This document shows, piece by piece, positions 55,255 to 64,000 of a stretch of DNA of 64,000 bases. Each line of letters starts with the position of its first letter. Position 1 is the first letter of the stretch. The stretch comes from Anarhynchus alexandrinus (Eukaryota > Chordata > Aves > Charadriiformes > Charadriidae): NCBI GenBank assembly GCA_008711295.1, contig VUYV01000522.1, positions 192,327-256,326 of the forward strand, in the 5' to 3' direction. The notes beneath the pieces were generated by a model. It worked only from the letters and a program-made list of their open reading frames with translations. It was not told where the DNA came from and did no database searches. A program made the translations under genes and the position numbers.

Positions 55255-55362
55255 GGAAGATCTTGCACTGCTGTCAGCCCATCAGTGGCCTTGCAAACGC
55301 TGATCAGACGAGACAACCTCTAAAGGTCCCTTCCAACCCAAACTCTTCTATGAGTCTATGAT
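55255..55362 (+). mobile_element. CR1 LINE 3'-end fragment
   Basis: CTAAAGGTCCCTTCCAACCC followed by TTCTATGAGTCTATGA marks a plus-oriented CR1 end. The left boundary is approximate. Confidence 0.85.
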
Positions 55363-56734
55363 CAGGTAATTAAGTCCCTGAAAGTCTAAGGTGCCCTAGG
55401 AGGTATGCAGCAGTTATGCTAGCAGCTCCAAATGGAGGTCTGTAACCATCTACTCTATCTGGTTTATCATTGAGATGAGTGTCTTCATGTCTCTAAGGGT
55501 CCTGAAGCTGTACTGCTTCAGTCCGAAAAAAAAAAAAGGATCAGTTTTTTTAGAAGTGAAGACCACTGCGGAGAACCTCAGCTCAGGATGTGAAATGCTC
55601 GCGATGATCCTCACCTCGCGTCTGCATGGATGCTCTTTGATTGTCCTCCGTCCAGTGCTTGTAACCTTTGTGCACAGAGAAAATGATCTGAGGAAACTCC
55701 TGCACTCCTGGATTTCGTGTCTTGGTGTGATTCAGAAGTTGCTGAACTGGATCTCCCAAGACATGGCTCGCCCTGATGGCTTAATTAGACACTGTTTCGT
55801 TAACACCCCATCTTGTTCTTTATTATTGGTTCTGTCATCATTTTAGGGTGGACATCTTGATTGACTCATCTCATAAGACAAAAGACATAATTACCTGTTA
55901 CTGAATTTCCTAGTATCGGTCTGTCTGCCTGTAGGTCCGGTCACTAAAGCACCTGCAGACTCTATCGTGTCTCCGACTGCTGGAGACTGGGCGTCAAGTC
56001 ATGCCACAGAAAAAGAGAGAAACTGGTCACCCACGGGGATGGCCAAATGCATTAGTATCCAAGTACTGGATATGAAGCATCCATGCCTCAATATCTTTTG
56101 CCTGCTTGTGGTTCCTCTTCATTTTTGTCACAATACAGCCCCTGAGCTTCCCAGGAACCAGAGGGTTTCCTATTAGACATCCATCAATGGATTAACTTTA
56201 CAACTCTCAGGAGACGCACATGGCTGAATCACCGCGTGAAGGCTGTGACTCGGCGTTCATAGCTATAAAACCACTTCCATAAATTCCCCAGCCGCCATCT
56301 TAAAGCTGGTTACATATTTTGATCCCACTCTTCTGATTTGGCAGCCCCTTCCAGACCCTCCCTGCACTGCTGCTTGAAAATCTCCTCCTTATTCCCTGCC
56401 TAAATGTATTCCTACCTTCTTCTGCAGAATCACCGTGCTTCTCGAGTACAACAGATCACCTCATCGAAAACACAACAGGAACACTTTCCAGTCAGCCGTC
56501 GCATCAAAGAGGCTAATTCTCAATTGCTCCGTTCATGCACTTGAGCTCTTGTAGGAGTTTAGCCTCTCATCAGCCTTTTCTAGCCCATACACGAGGCCAC
56601 GCAATTGTGAAGTAGAGCAGCCTGGGGGTCCCCTCTCATTTTGTGCTCATCTTGGCAGCGCTGCTGCTGGAGAACAGGGAGCAGCTGAGGTACGGTGCTG
56701 TGTTTCAGGTTTCCCTGCATTGGAAGGGGACAAA

Positions 56735-56985
56735 ATAGCAGCTTGCTGGAGTGGAGAGGGACCCTTTATCAGGGAGTGGAGCGATAGGACGAGTAGGAAT
56801 GGTTTGACACTGAAAGAAGGGAGATTGAGATGAGGTATTGTGAAGAAACTCTTGACTGTGAGGGTGGTGAGCCCCTGGTGCAGGTTGCCCCGAGAAGCTG
56901 TGGCTGCCCCATCCCTGGAGGTGTTCAAGGCCAGGTTGGACAGGGCTTGGAGCAACCTTGGCTGGTGGGAGGTTTTGAGGCTGAA
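56735..56985 (+). mobile_element. CR1 LINE fragment lacking its 3' end
   Basis: It has CR1 order from GGGAGTGGAGCGATAGGACG to GGTTGGACAGGGCTTGGAGC, then stops in GGTGGGAGG without the usual terminal repeats. Confidence 0.9.
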
Positions 56986-57999
56986 GTCAAGAGGAAAGCC
57001 CTGAGCGCCAAGGTTTGTGGGGTGATGAAAGCGCTTCCAGGGGACAGTGAGGACAGGGCACAGCTTTGTGTGCTGTCCCCTTTGGTGTGGGAGCAATGGA
57101 TGGCCGTTCATTGGTTTTACCGCAGTCCTGGGGAGAGCTAAAAATGGTGGTTTTGAAGCTGAAGTTGGCAGGAAGGCTCTGATCCCCAAGCTTTTGTAGG
57201 CAATTATTGATCTTTGATCTGGAGATGGAGAGAGTTATCTTTGGTCTTTTCCTTTCCATCTGTGTGAGCCGACTCGGGCAGGACACAGGAACGACCACAA
57301 GGCCACGGATGAAAGACAAAGAACAAATTTAATCTCAATACCTCGCGAATCGGGGAGTCTCCGCAGCAACGCCCGGGCAGAGGGACACAAGCAGGGGATG
57401 CAGGCACCGCAGGGTGGGAGAAAGTCCCTGTTAGCAGCAGCGTGTGAGCTCTGACTTGCGGTTCTCTCCTGCTTTTCAAGGGTTCAAGCAGGTGTAATTT
57501 TCTACTGCGCTTTGATCTTCTTCAACAACAAGGCAGTGATCTCATGTGTGCTAGATAAGGTGTCCCTGAGTCCATCCCAGGCTCACGTTATCTAAGTGTG
57601 GACATTCTACTTGCGAGCACACAAGGCTGAGCAACAATTAGTGTGATATATGTGTTGTCCAGTGCCCCAGGTGCGAGTCACTTGAGCGTGTTTACAATCC
57701 TCCTCACCAATCTTCCGTTATTTTCCCACACCATCACTCTGGATTAGTCATTAAAATCAGAAGAATCCTGAACTCTCACCAGTTTGCTTCTTTCTAACCC
57801 CTGTATGTTGATGAAGATGAAGCTACCAGTGGTCCCAATAGCAAAGTGCTGCTTCTGCTGCTGCTTTTTCTTCTTCTCTTGGTTTGTCATTTTACAAAAA
57901 GAAAACAAAATTTGCAACTTCTTATTTCCTCAAATACACTGGATTTTCTTTTTTTTTTTTTCCTATAATATTTTTCTCAGCTCCTGGCCTGCAGGAAGG

Positions 58000-58080
58000 A
58001 TGTCCTCCCAGCTAAACCAGCAGCAGTGCAGGCAAGGAGCCCCACTGCCACCCGCAGTAAGCAAAGTCACCCAGCAGTGA
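58000..58080 (+). pseudogene. Decayed EDC coding exon with involucrin/EDPE-like start
   Basis: A TTTTTCTCAG acceptor (to 57980) and 19 bases of 5'UTR precede an ATG, exactly the EDC exon 2 layout. The frame begins MSSQLNQQQCRQ, continues APLPPAVSKVTQQ and stops at codon 27. It aligns with the EDPE start (MSLNQMQIKQ, LPPGLNK). After the stop the same frame still reads Gln-rich (QTQMQQHPKRKE) to a second stop, so the first stop looks premature. There is no convincing TATA box and exon 1 within 1.5 kb. It is probably a relic of an EDC gene with a Gln-rich repeat body. A very short functional gene is less likely. Confidence 0.6.
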
Positions 58081-58254
58081 CAGACCCAGATGCAGCAACA
58101 TCCAAAAAGAAAAGAAACCTGAGGAGCAGCCATAGCTGGAGCTTTTTACATCAAAACCAGAAGCCAAGAAATGCACACCACCAGCCCAGGCACCACGAGC
58201 TCTTCTTTCTGCGACACACCTGGAACCATGGTTTAGCGGTGGTTTTGGCAGTGT

Positions 58255-58328
58255 TAGGTTGATGGTTTGACTTGATGATCTTAAAGGTCCCTTCCAATCT
58301 AGATGATTCTATAGTTCTGTGATTCTAA
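58255..58328 (+). mobile_element. CR1 LINE 3'-end fragment
   Basis: AAAGGTCCCTTCCAATCTAG followed by GATTCTATAGTTCTGTGATT is a short, plus-oriented CR1 end, 175 bases after the pseudogene. Confidence 0.85.
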
Positions 58329-59584
58329 TGGGCAAACCTAGAGCTGAGTCAATGGCCTCCCAAACGAAAGTAGCTCCTGCACATGGGAGGTGATGGCAGA
58401 GGAACAAAATCACGGTAACTTCATGTTCTCATTGCTGGTGTGATAGAGGCTGCACTAGACATGCTTCACAGCTTGATCTTCTGCAGCTGGGTGCCTTGGA
58501 GACTCCACGCTGCTGCCCCATTCAGAGCAGAGGTCCCTGGGGCTGTGCTTGTGGGGGCTTCGTGACTTCACATTAAGGTCTGTTGCTGCCACAGAGGGGA
58601 CAACTCTGGCTGCAATCAAGCTCTGAGCTCCTACCTCAGTGCCCAGATGTCTCTCCCGTTTGAAGCCCAGCTAATGGATGGTGTAGCTAATGGATGTGGC
58701 TGCCGGGGAGAGAGAAAGTTCTGTTGAAACTCCACAGCTCTGCTGAAGTGTTTTAAAAGTCACTAGGGCTATTTTGATCACGTAGTCGGATTTTCTACGG
58801 AAACTAACCTCCACTGAGCCTGGCAGCAACCAGAACAAAGAGGTGTGTGGGGCTGCTAATTGCGGAACAGCAAGAGTTCATTAAGTAATAAAACACTTTT
58901 AAAATGAAGCAAGAAGGAGTCCAAGTGAGGAGCATTTAATTCTAGTGCATGATGGGGTTAGTATTTTGCCTTCAGTGCTGTTAAATCATTGAAATAGCGA
59001 GACTGCAAATTTGCTGCTTGATGGGCTAATAATATGTTAAGTTTTATTATCTATAGCCTGTATGCTGCTTTCTAATTACAAGTCTGATACAATAGAAGTG
59101 CAACCTCTGCTTGTTCTGTCACGTTTCCTTTACTCTCCACCTTTCTCTCCCTGCACGCACCTTACTGCCCTTCAGCAGTCCACGGAACAGACCCACTCTC
59201 CTGCGAAGAACACGGCGTGCAGCCCAGCTTGTGTTTCAGTGTGTGTTCTCAATGCCCACAAGCACGTGTAGATGTGAGCGGCTGGAATAAGGCACTCCAG
59301 ACTTTACAGTGGTGGGACCAGGAGGCTGCGGTTGGGCTGCAGGTAGCACTGGCAACTCAGATTTAACTTCATGCCAGTGCCTTGGTACAACAAGGAGCAT
59401 TCAGGCATTAGGGTCCTGTGACACAAAGGCATTGGGCTGGGTTCACAGGCTGCCAGTTTAAACTATTTTCCTGGAGAGAGAGCTCCTCTGAAGGTGGTTT
59501 CCCAGCTACCAGTATCTGGTTCTGCAAGGTTGTTGGAGAAGGCGGTTGTGTGTGCGAATGCTGCGCTCTAGTGGTTTGCACAGC

Positions 59585-60010
59585 TTGGAGGAAATGTCCA
59601 TGCTGTGCGAGTTTGGAGGATGTCGCCATGTCTTGGTGAGGCCAGAGAACATGTCCACGCCTTGGAGAGACCGGAGGAAATGGCCATGAGTTGGTGAGGC
59701 TGGAGGAAATGGCTATGTTTTGGTGAGGCTGGAGGACATGGCCATGCCTTGGCAAGACTGGAGAAAATGTCAGTGCCTTGGTGAGGCTGGAGGAAATGGC
59801 CATGCCTGGGTGAGGCTGGAGGACATGGCCATGCCTTGGCAAGACTGGAGAAAATGTCAGTGCCTTGGTGAGGCTGGAGGGGATGGCCATGCCTTGGAGA
59901 GACTGGAGGAAATGACTGTGCCTTGGCAAGGTTGGAGGACATGGCTCTGCCTTGGTCAGGCTAGAGGAAACGGCTGTGTCTTGGAGGGACTGGAGGAAAT
60001 GGCCATCCCA
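59585..60010. repeat. 29-bp minisatellite
   Basis: About 14 imperfect copies of a 29-base unit, such as TGGAGGACATGGCCATGCCT then TGGCAAGAC. Pairs of units also form a 58-87-base higher order. The period is not a multiple of three, so coding use is unlikely. Confidence 0.9.
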
Positions 60011-60827
60011 GACCCATGCAAGTACTTCTTCAAGGTGTATCTGTTTCTTCAAGGGGGGACTGTCTTCCTTGGCTTTGCTGTTGTAGCCCATCACATGTAG
60101 TGTCCTTTGCTATGCACTAGTTTTAATGTTTATCAACTCCCCACTGTAGCTCCCTCCTGCCTTACAGCTCTTTGCCTTGTTTATTGGTATGATTTTGTTA
60201 CCGTTAATGAAGCAAGGCTAATTTTACATCACTTGAGGTTTCAACTAAATATCCCAGATCACACCTAGCCAATTTACCTATCTTCTTTTTTGACTGGCTT
60301 GTTCTTCTGCCAAATTTCTATATTTGGAGCCAGCAGGGAGCTCTGCATTCCTGGTGCATTGGCTTATCCTCCAAAATTGCTGCACTGTGACGGTGCTCCT
60401 TTGCATTCCTGGCTTATTAAAGGCAAGGTGGTGGATTCCCTAATGTCTCACCTGGCGCCTCCACCGGGATGTTTTTCGGCTTTCCTCTTCATACTTCTCA
60501 GTGCCACAGCCCTCTTTTAACTTCTTTTTCCCACCTTCGTCTCGTGCTGTTTTCCAGGTTGAGTCAGGCACGTTAAAAAAGGACACGGAGAGGTTCCTGG
60601 CTGACAACCACTGCAGGGCAGGGCTGGCTTGTGGGGAGAAGGTGGATACTACCAGGATATGCACAGATGATGACAACAGAAGCACACATTTTTGACAGGC
60701 ATTGTCATGTAAAAGTGAAACCCTCGTTAAATTGTTACATAGTGAAAGTCTCCAAAATTGCTACGTTTGCCAAAATTAAAATGGAGCCTAATTGGGTTTC
60801 TGGGGTTTTTCTTTCTGTCTCTGATTT

Positions 60828-60957
60828 CATGGCCGGGTTGGACGGGGCTTTGAGCAACCTGGTCTAGTGGGAGACGTCCCTGGTGAGGGCAGTGGGGGTG
60901 GAACTAGGTGATCTTTAAGGGCCCTTCCAACCTAAGCCATTCTATGATTCTATGTAG
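60828..60957 (+). mobile_element. CR1 LINE 3'-end fragment
   Basis: GGTTGGACGGGGCTTTGAGC through CCATTCTATGATTCTATG is the plus-oriented CR1 terminus. Confidence 0.95.
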
Positions 60958-62704
60958 TTTTGGAGTGTACTGGTTAAGAGGGTTTAGATGCATAGTCTTA
61001 CAGATATTACTGGGTATTGACATGAAAGACAAGTTATTGTTGTGATCAAGTAATTAAAGTTCACTTGGGCTTTCAGTAAGTTAGGCAGGTTCATGCGGAG
61101 TTTCAGTCAAGTATGGCACAAAATAAGGTTTTCTTTGAAGGTTGGGGCAGTGCCTGCATCCAGACTGGAATAAAAAGAATATATAAACGTGAACTGCTCG
61201 CTTTGGTTAGCCGGGAGGATCGGTTAGCAGGGAGGATCACACCTATGACGTTTGGAGCTAAAAAGCGATGAAGAGTTACGGCTTTGGATCAAAGAACCAA
61301 TTTCTGCAGGAGAGTTGCCACAACAAAGCCGCATTTCTTGTGGTTCAGGCAAAGATGAACACACTCAGTGCTGACCAGCAAGGGTCAGGATTCATTCTTG
61401 CTGGGGAAGCCTACGGTAAAGGGAGCATTCCACCCGCTGTGATTCTTGCCTGGTGTGGGCCACAGTTGTCCAAGAGTTCCTAAACTTTATTCAGTTTCAT
61501 TGCAAAATTATTTACGGACTTTTTTCTTCACCTCAAAAAACACCTAGGGAACATTTCTCTAGTTCACAAGAAACCACAGTTTTTAATAAATACACTCAAG
61601 CACTGGGTTTCATCCCAGCCAGTGCCAGATGTTGGTGGGGCAGAATGCTGTTCCCCCTCAGCTGTTTTTGTAGTCAGCAGGAAGAAATTGTCACTTTTGG
61701 GGGATATTTCATGTGACAATGAAAACATGAAAGCATTCATTAGCTCTTCAGTGGCTTCAAAAAAAAATAATCTCCCAGTTTACTGCCTAGTCCCTTTAAT
61801 CTGGGCACAGCGTGCGATAAGCAGTTGACTCACTGAGAAAGTCACCCGCAGAACCGGAGGAAGTTTATCTACTCCTGGTGGTTTTTGTGGCCTGTCGTGC
61901 TGCCGGTCACAGTTTTGACAGCTGAGCTTGTTGTGCAAGGGCTGCAATCAAACATGACTGTTGCTCATCTTTTCCGCTTATCTGAGAGTCACCGGCTGGC
62001 GTATTCCCATTGTGCTGATAACAGGTGATTGTGTTAGGATCACGGGAGCACCAGGACACCAACAGCCTGGTGCTCTCCAGAGCTACGTGAGCTAAAAATG
62101 AGGTTGTCTATGAACTGTACCCACCCAAGGGGGTGACCTGAACTTCACCAGGAGCTCCTATTTTTCCCCAGAGAAGCCAGTGCCCTGTACCCACCCCGCA
62201 CCCACCACCGAGCCCAGTTGCCAGGCACTATAGGGCGGATGAGATGCACTGCCAGCCCTAACCAGGGACTAAAGTTAGAGAAGGACACGGAGCCACCAGT
62301 GCAGCTCTCACGGCATGAAGCCAATGCCACATGTGTGCGGAAAGAGGCCAAGTGATGGAATGGCCCCATTTCTGGGGACCACTAGGACACTTCCAGGGCC
62401 TGTGAGACCTCTGGAAAACCATAACAGTGTGTTTTTGGGTGCACCTCTGCCTCGCCAAACCCCTGAGGCAGGGGATGCCACTGGTACCTGCCTCTCCAAA
62501 TACCATTCAGTCTTACCATGCCACGGAGGATTATACAAAACGTAATTACTCTTACAATGGGGAGCTGACATTCAACTACTCATCCTCAGGGATGAGTACG
62601 CTGATGCTCGTCACTACGAGTGTTGCACACAGGACAGCTTTTGCATAGGAGCTAATAGGATATGTCGTGAGTACCTCATACCTTCAAGGCACGTTTAGTA
62701 GCTA

Positions 62705-62771
62705 TATAAAAGCTCTCCTTCTACCCGGGCTCACTGGTCACATCACAAAGCTGTTCTCACCAGGGAGCTGG
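62705..62771 (+). promoter_or_regulatory. Promoter and exon 1 of the right-edge gene
   Basis: TATA box CTATATAAAAGC (TATAAAA at 62705-62711). Exon 1 ends at 62771 with the donor GGGTAAGTC, and the intron of 902 bases ends at GTTCCAG (to 63673). The shared upstream GTGGAGCAGG element is not seen here. Confidence 0.75.
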
Positions 62772-63694
62772 GTAAGTCTGGTTCATGCTGAGCCTTTGTA
62801 GCTGCTGAAACGCAGATTTATTTCTGCTTTTTTACATATAAATGATGCTCTGTGGGGAAAAGTTTTTAAAACTAGGTGGTTTGAATTGCTGTGTCGGAGG
62901 GGGAGGGCACTCTCTCACTGTGTCTCCAGCTGGGCATCCAAGAGACACTCCTGAAAAACCTGAAAAGGTTGTTAGCAGTCATTGGGGTGCTGCTATAATT
63001 GTTTGCTTTCGAGGGGGCCTGACAACAGTCGGAGCAGCTTTGGTGTATCAGGGACCAGAACGCTAGAAGAGCTGTTAGCAGGTTTGTGTTCAGTTGTGGT
63101 ATCGCTACCCTTTAATTGGCTTTGGTTCCCTAATGAGCGTGAACTTTGTGATGCTGGGACTGAGTCGCGAACCTCTGCCTGCCCGCGGTGTGACGGGATC
63201 TCCAAGCAGCGGTGCCTTGGGTGCTTTTTGCTATCTCCTCCGGCAGATGTGGCCAGAGGTTCGGAGATTGTTTCTGGGTTGGGCTTTGTTCTTGATGCAT
63301 CAGCAAGAGGTCAAGAGGCAGCTGCTGACCGAAAGCAGGAGGGAATAACGATTTAATGATTGAGAGATCAGCCATTCCTCTGCTACCTCCAAGATCGGTT
63401 CTTTCGCCTTGGAGGTCCGGGTGGTGGGGAGGGAGTTGCTGTCTGGGCTGCGTGTCTCTGAATTGTTTGACTTGGTGCTGTGTTTCAGAGTTCAGAATGA
63501 TGGGTTGGGTCCTCAGCTGCTGCTGGTGTGGTTGTGAGACTGTGGCATAGGCGGGACGCGTCTCCGGCACTCCGTGAAGCGAGCCCGGTCCTGCCGCACG
63601 GCCAGCAGCGGGACCGCGAGAAGCTCCGCCGGGTGTGTGTCTAAAGGCTCTGCTTTCTCACGTGTCGTTCCAGTCCTGCCGAAACCTCTCCGAG

Positions 63695-64000
63695 ATGTCG
63701 TGCTACCTACAACAGTGCCTCCCACCAGTCTACCAGGGCCCCGTCCCCATCAAGTGCCCACCGATGTACGCCACCAGACCCCCGCCAGTGCCTATCTGGC
63801 ACTCGACACCGTGCATCCCGCAGTGCGTGTCCCACTGCGTCCCCCGGCAGCGGCTCATGTCCTCCAGTTTCTCCCAACAGCAGTGTGTGACCAAGTGCGT
63901 GCCGCGGCAGCACTATGCAACCAAGCGCGTGCCGCAGCAGCAGTGTGTGACCCAGCAGCCCTGCGTCGCTCGCTGCGTGACGACCTGCGTGCCCCAGCAC
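63695..64000 (+). CDS. Cys/Gln/Pro-rich EDC protein, cut by the window edge
   Basis: The first 102 codons of a coding exon, open to the right edge. The ATG is 21 bases after a CGTTCCAG acceptor. It starts MSCYLQQCLPPVYQGPVPIK, continues with a Pro/Tyr/Trp segment (PPPVPIWHSTPC), then repeats of QQQCVTKCVPRQ type. There are twelve Cys so far. The short Cys-Gln start followed by Pro-Pro is shared with the gene at 41752. Composition, splice layout and position make it another simple EDC gene, probably a disulfide- and transglutaminase-linked cornification protein. The full length and C-terminus are outside the window, so I cannot name it. Confidence 0.8.
   Translation, partial: MSCYLQQCLPPVYQGPVPIKCPPMYATRPPPVPIWHSTPCIPQCVSHCVPRQRLMSSSFSQQQCVTKCVPRQHYATKRVPQQQCVTQQPCVARCVTTCVPQH

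Larger units (their letters stand above)
52912..57980. other. Intergenic, no supported gene
   Basis: It contains two CR1 pieces, an open minus-strand frame (53665-53871) followed by AATAAA (minus strand, plus near 53622) without an ATG, and a TATAAAA at 56264 without a usable donor behind it. A CpG-richer stretch lies near 57.28-57.42 kb. Confidence 0.55.
58329..62620. other. Intergenic, no confirmed gene
   Basis: It holds a minisatellite (59.6-60.0 kb), a CR1 end (60.8 kb) and one candidate small unspliced gene: TATA-like TATATAAA at 61180-61187, an ATG frame at 61268-61483 (71 codons, MKSYGFGSKN) and AATAAA at 61585. I recognise no domain in it. Confidence 0.5.

Noticed and set aside
56264..56310. 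TATA box and exon 1 for the pseudogene at 58.0 kb
   Set aside because: The TATA is good, but the only donor-like sequence (CTGGTTACA) is broken and 45 rather than about 75 bases away. The link stays speculative.
1..64000. CRISPR arrays, operons, phage or bacterial systems
   Set aside because: Introns, poly(A) signals and CR1 LINEs show vertebrate DNA. The regular repeats lie in coding exons or are satellites, without the repeat-spacer structure of CRISPR.

Overview
The window looks like avian genomic DNA from the epidermal differentiation complex (EDC), the cornified-envelope gene cluster. Two things point to a bird. There are about a dozen CR1 LINE fragments with the typical avian 3' end (ATTCTATG-type repeats). 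The gene set is also sauropsid-type EDC: two S100 fused-type proteins followed by small genes with one coding exon, rich in Cys, Pro or Gln. The species cannot be named from the sequence alone. All RNA structures below are read from TATA boxes, splice signals, start codons and poly(A) signals in the sequence, not from transcripts.

Layout. Positions 1-1890 form a GC-rich left edge with no gene I can defend. Two S100 fused-type genes follow on the minus strand: a scaffoldin/trichohyalin-like gene (coding 8814 to 2607, promoter near 10.0 kb) and a cornulin-like gene (coding 15443 to 13860, promoter near 16.1 kb). Both have a noncoding exon 1, an exon 2 encoding exactly 46 residues of the first EF-hand region, and a long exon 3 with the second EF-hand and tandem repeats. 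The scaffoldin frame is broken by a 1-base deletion at about 3716. The cornulin frame is broken at an N (14578). About 10 kb without genes follow. Then come a Cys/Pro/Thr repeat protein on the minus strand (27735 to 26638), EDDM with DPCC motifs on the plus strand (32598-35054), a Cys protein with CVEPC repeats (41752-42267), a 55-residue Gln/Lys/Cys protein (46743-46910), EDPE on the minus strand (50938 to 49916), a decayed EDC coding exon (58000-58080) and a Cys/Gln/Pro gene cut by the right edge (63695 onward).

The simple EDC genes share one design: a TATA box (mostly CATATAAAA), a short noncoding exon 1 ending at a GTAAGT-type donor about 70-80 bp downstream, an intron of about 0.9-1.8 kb, and an acceptor about 15-25 bp before the ATG of the only coding exon. 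Four of them also carry a related GTGGAGCAGGTCTGG-like element 82-91 bp upstream of the TATA box. EDDM and its neighbour at 41.7 kb have alignable promoters and introns, so they probably arose by duplication. By family knowledge, these products are expected to be crosslinked by transglutaminase (Gln/Lys) and disulfides (Cys) in cornifying epidermis and skin appendages such as feather, scale, beak and claw.

The most notable points are the highly homogenised 186-bp array in scaffoldin and its origin from a 360-bp unit, the shared upstream element, the mixed 45/90-bp repeat structure of EDDM, the decayed EDPE/involucrin-like exon, and a CpG-dense CCAAT-rich patch at 36.4 kb that does not fit the TATA-type promoters around it.
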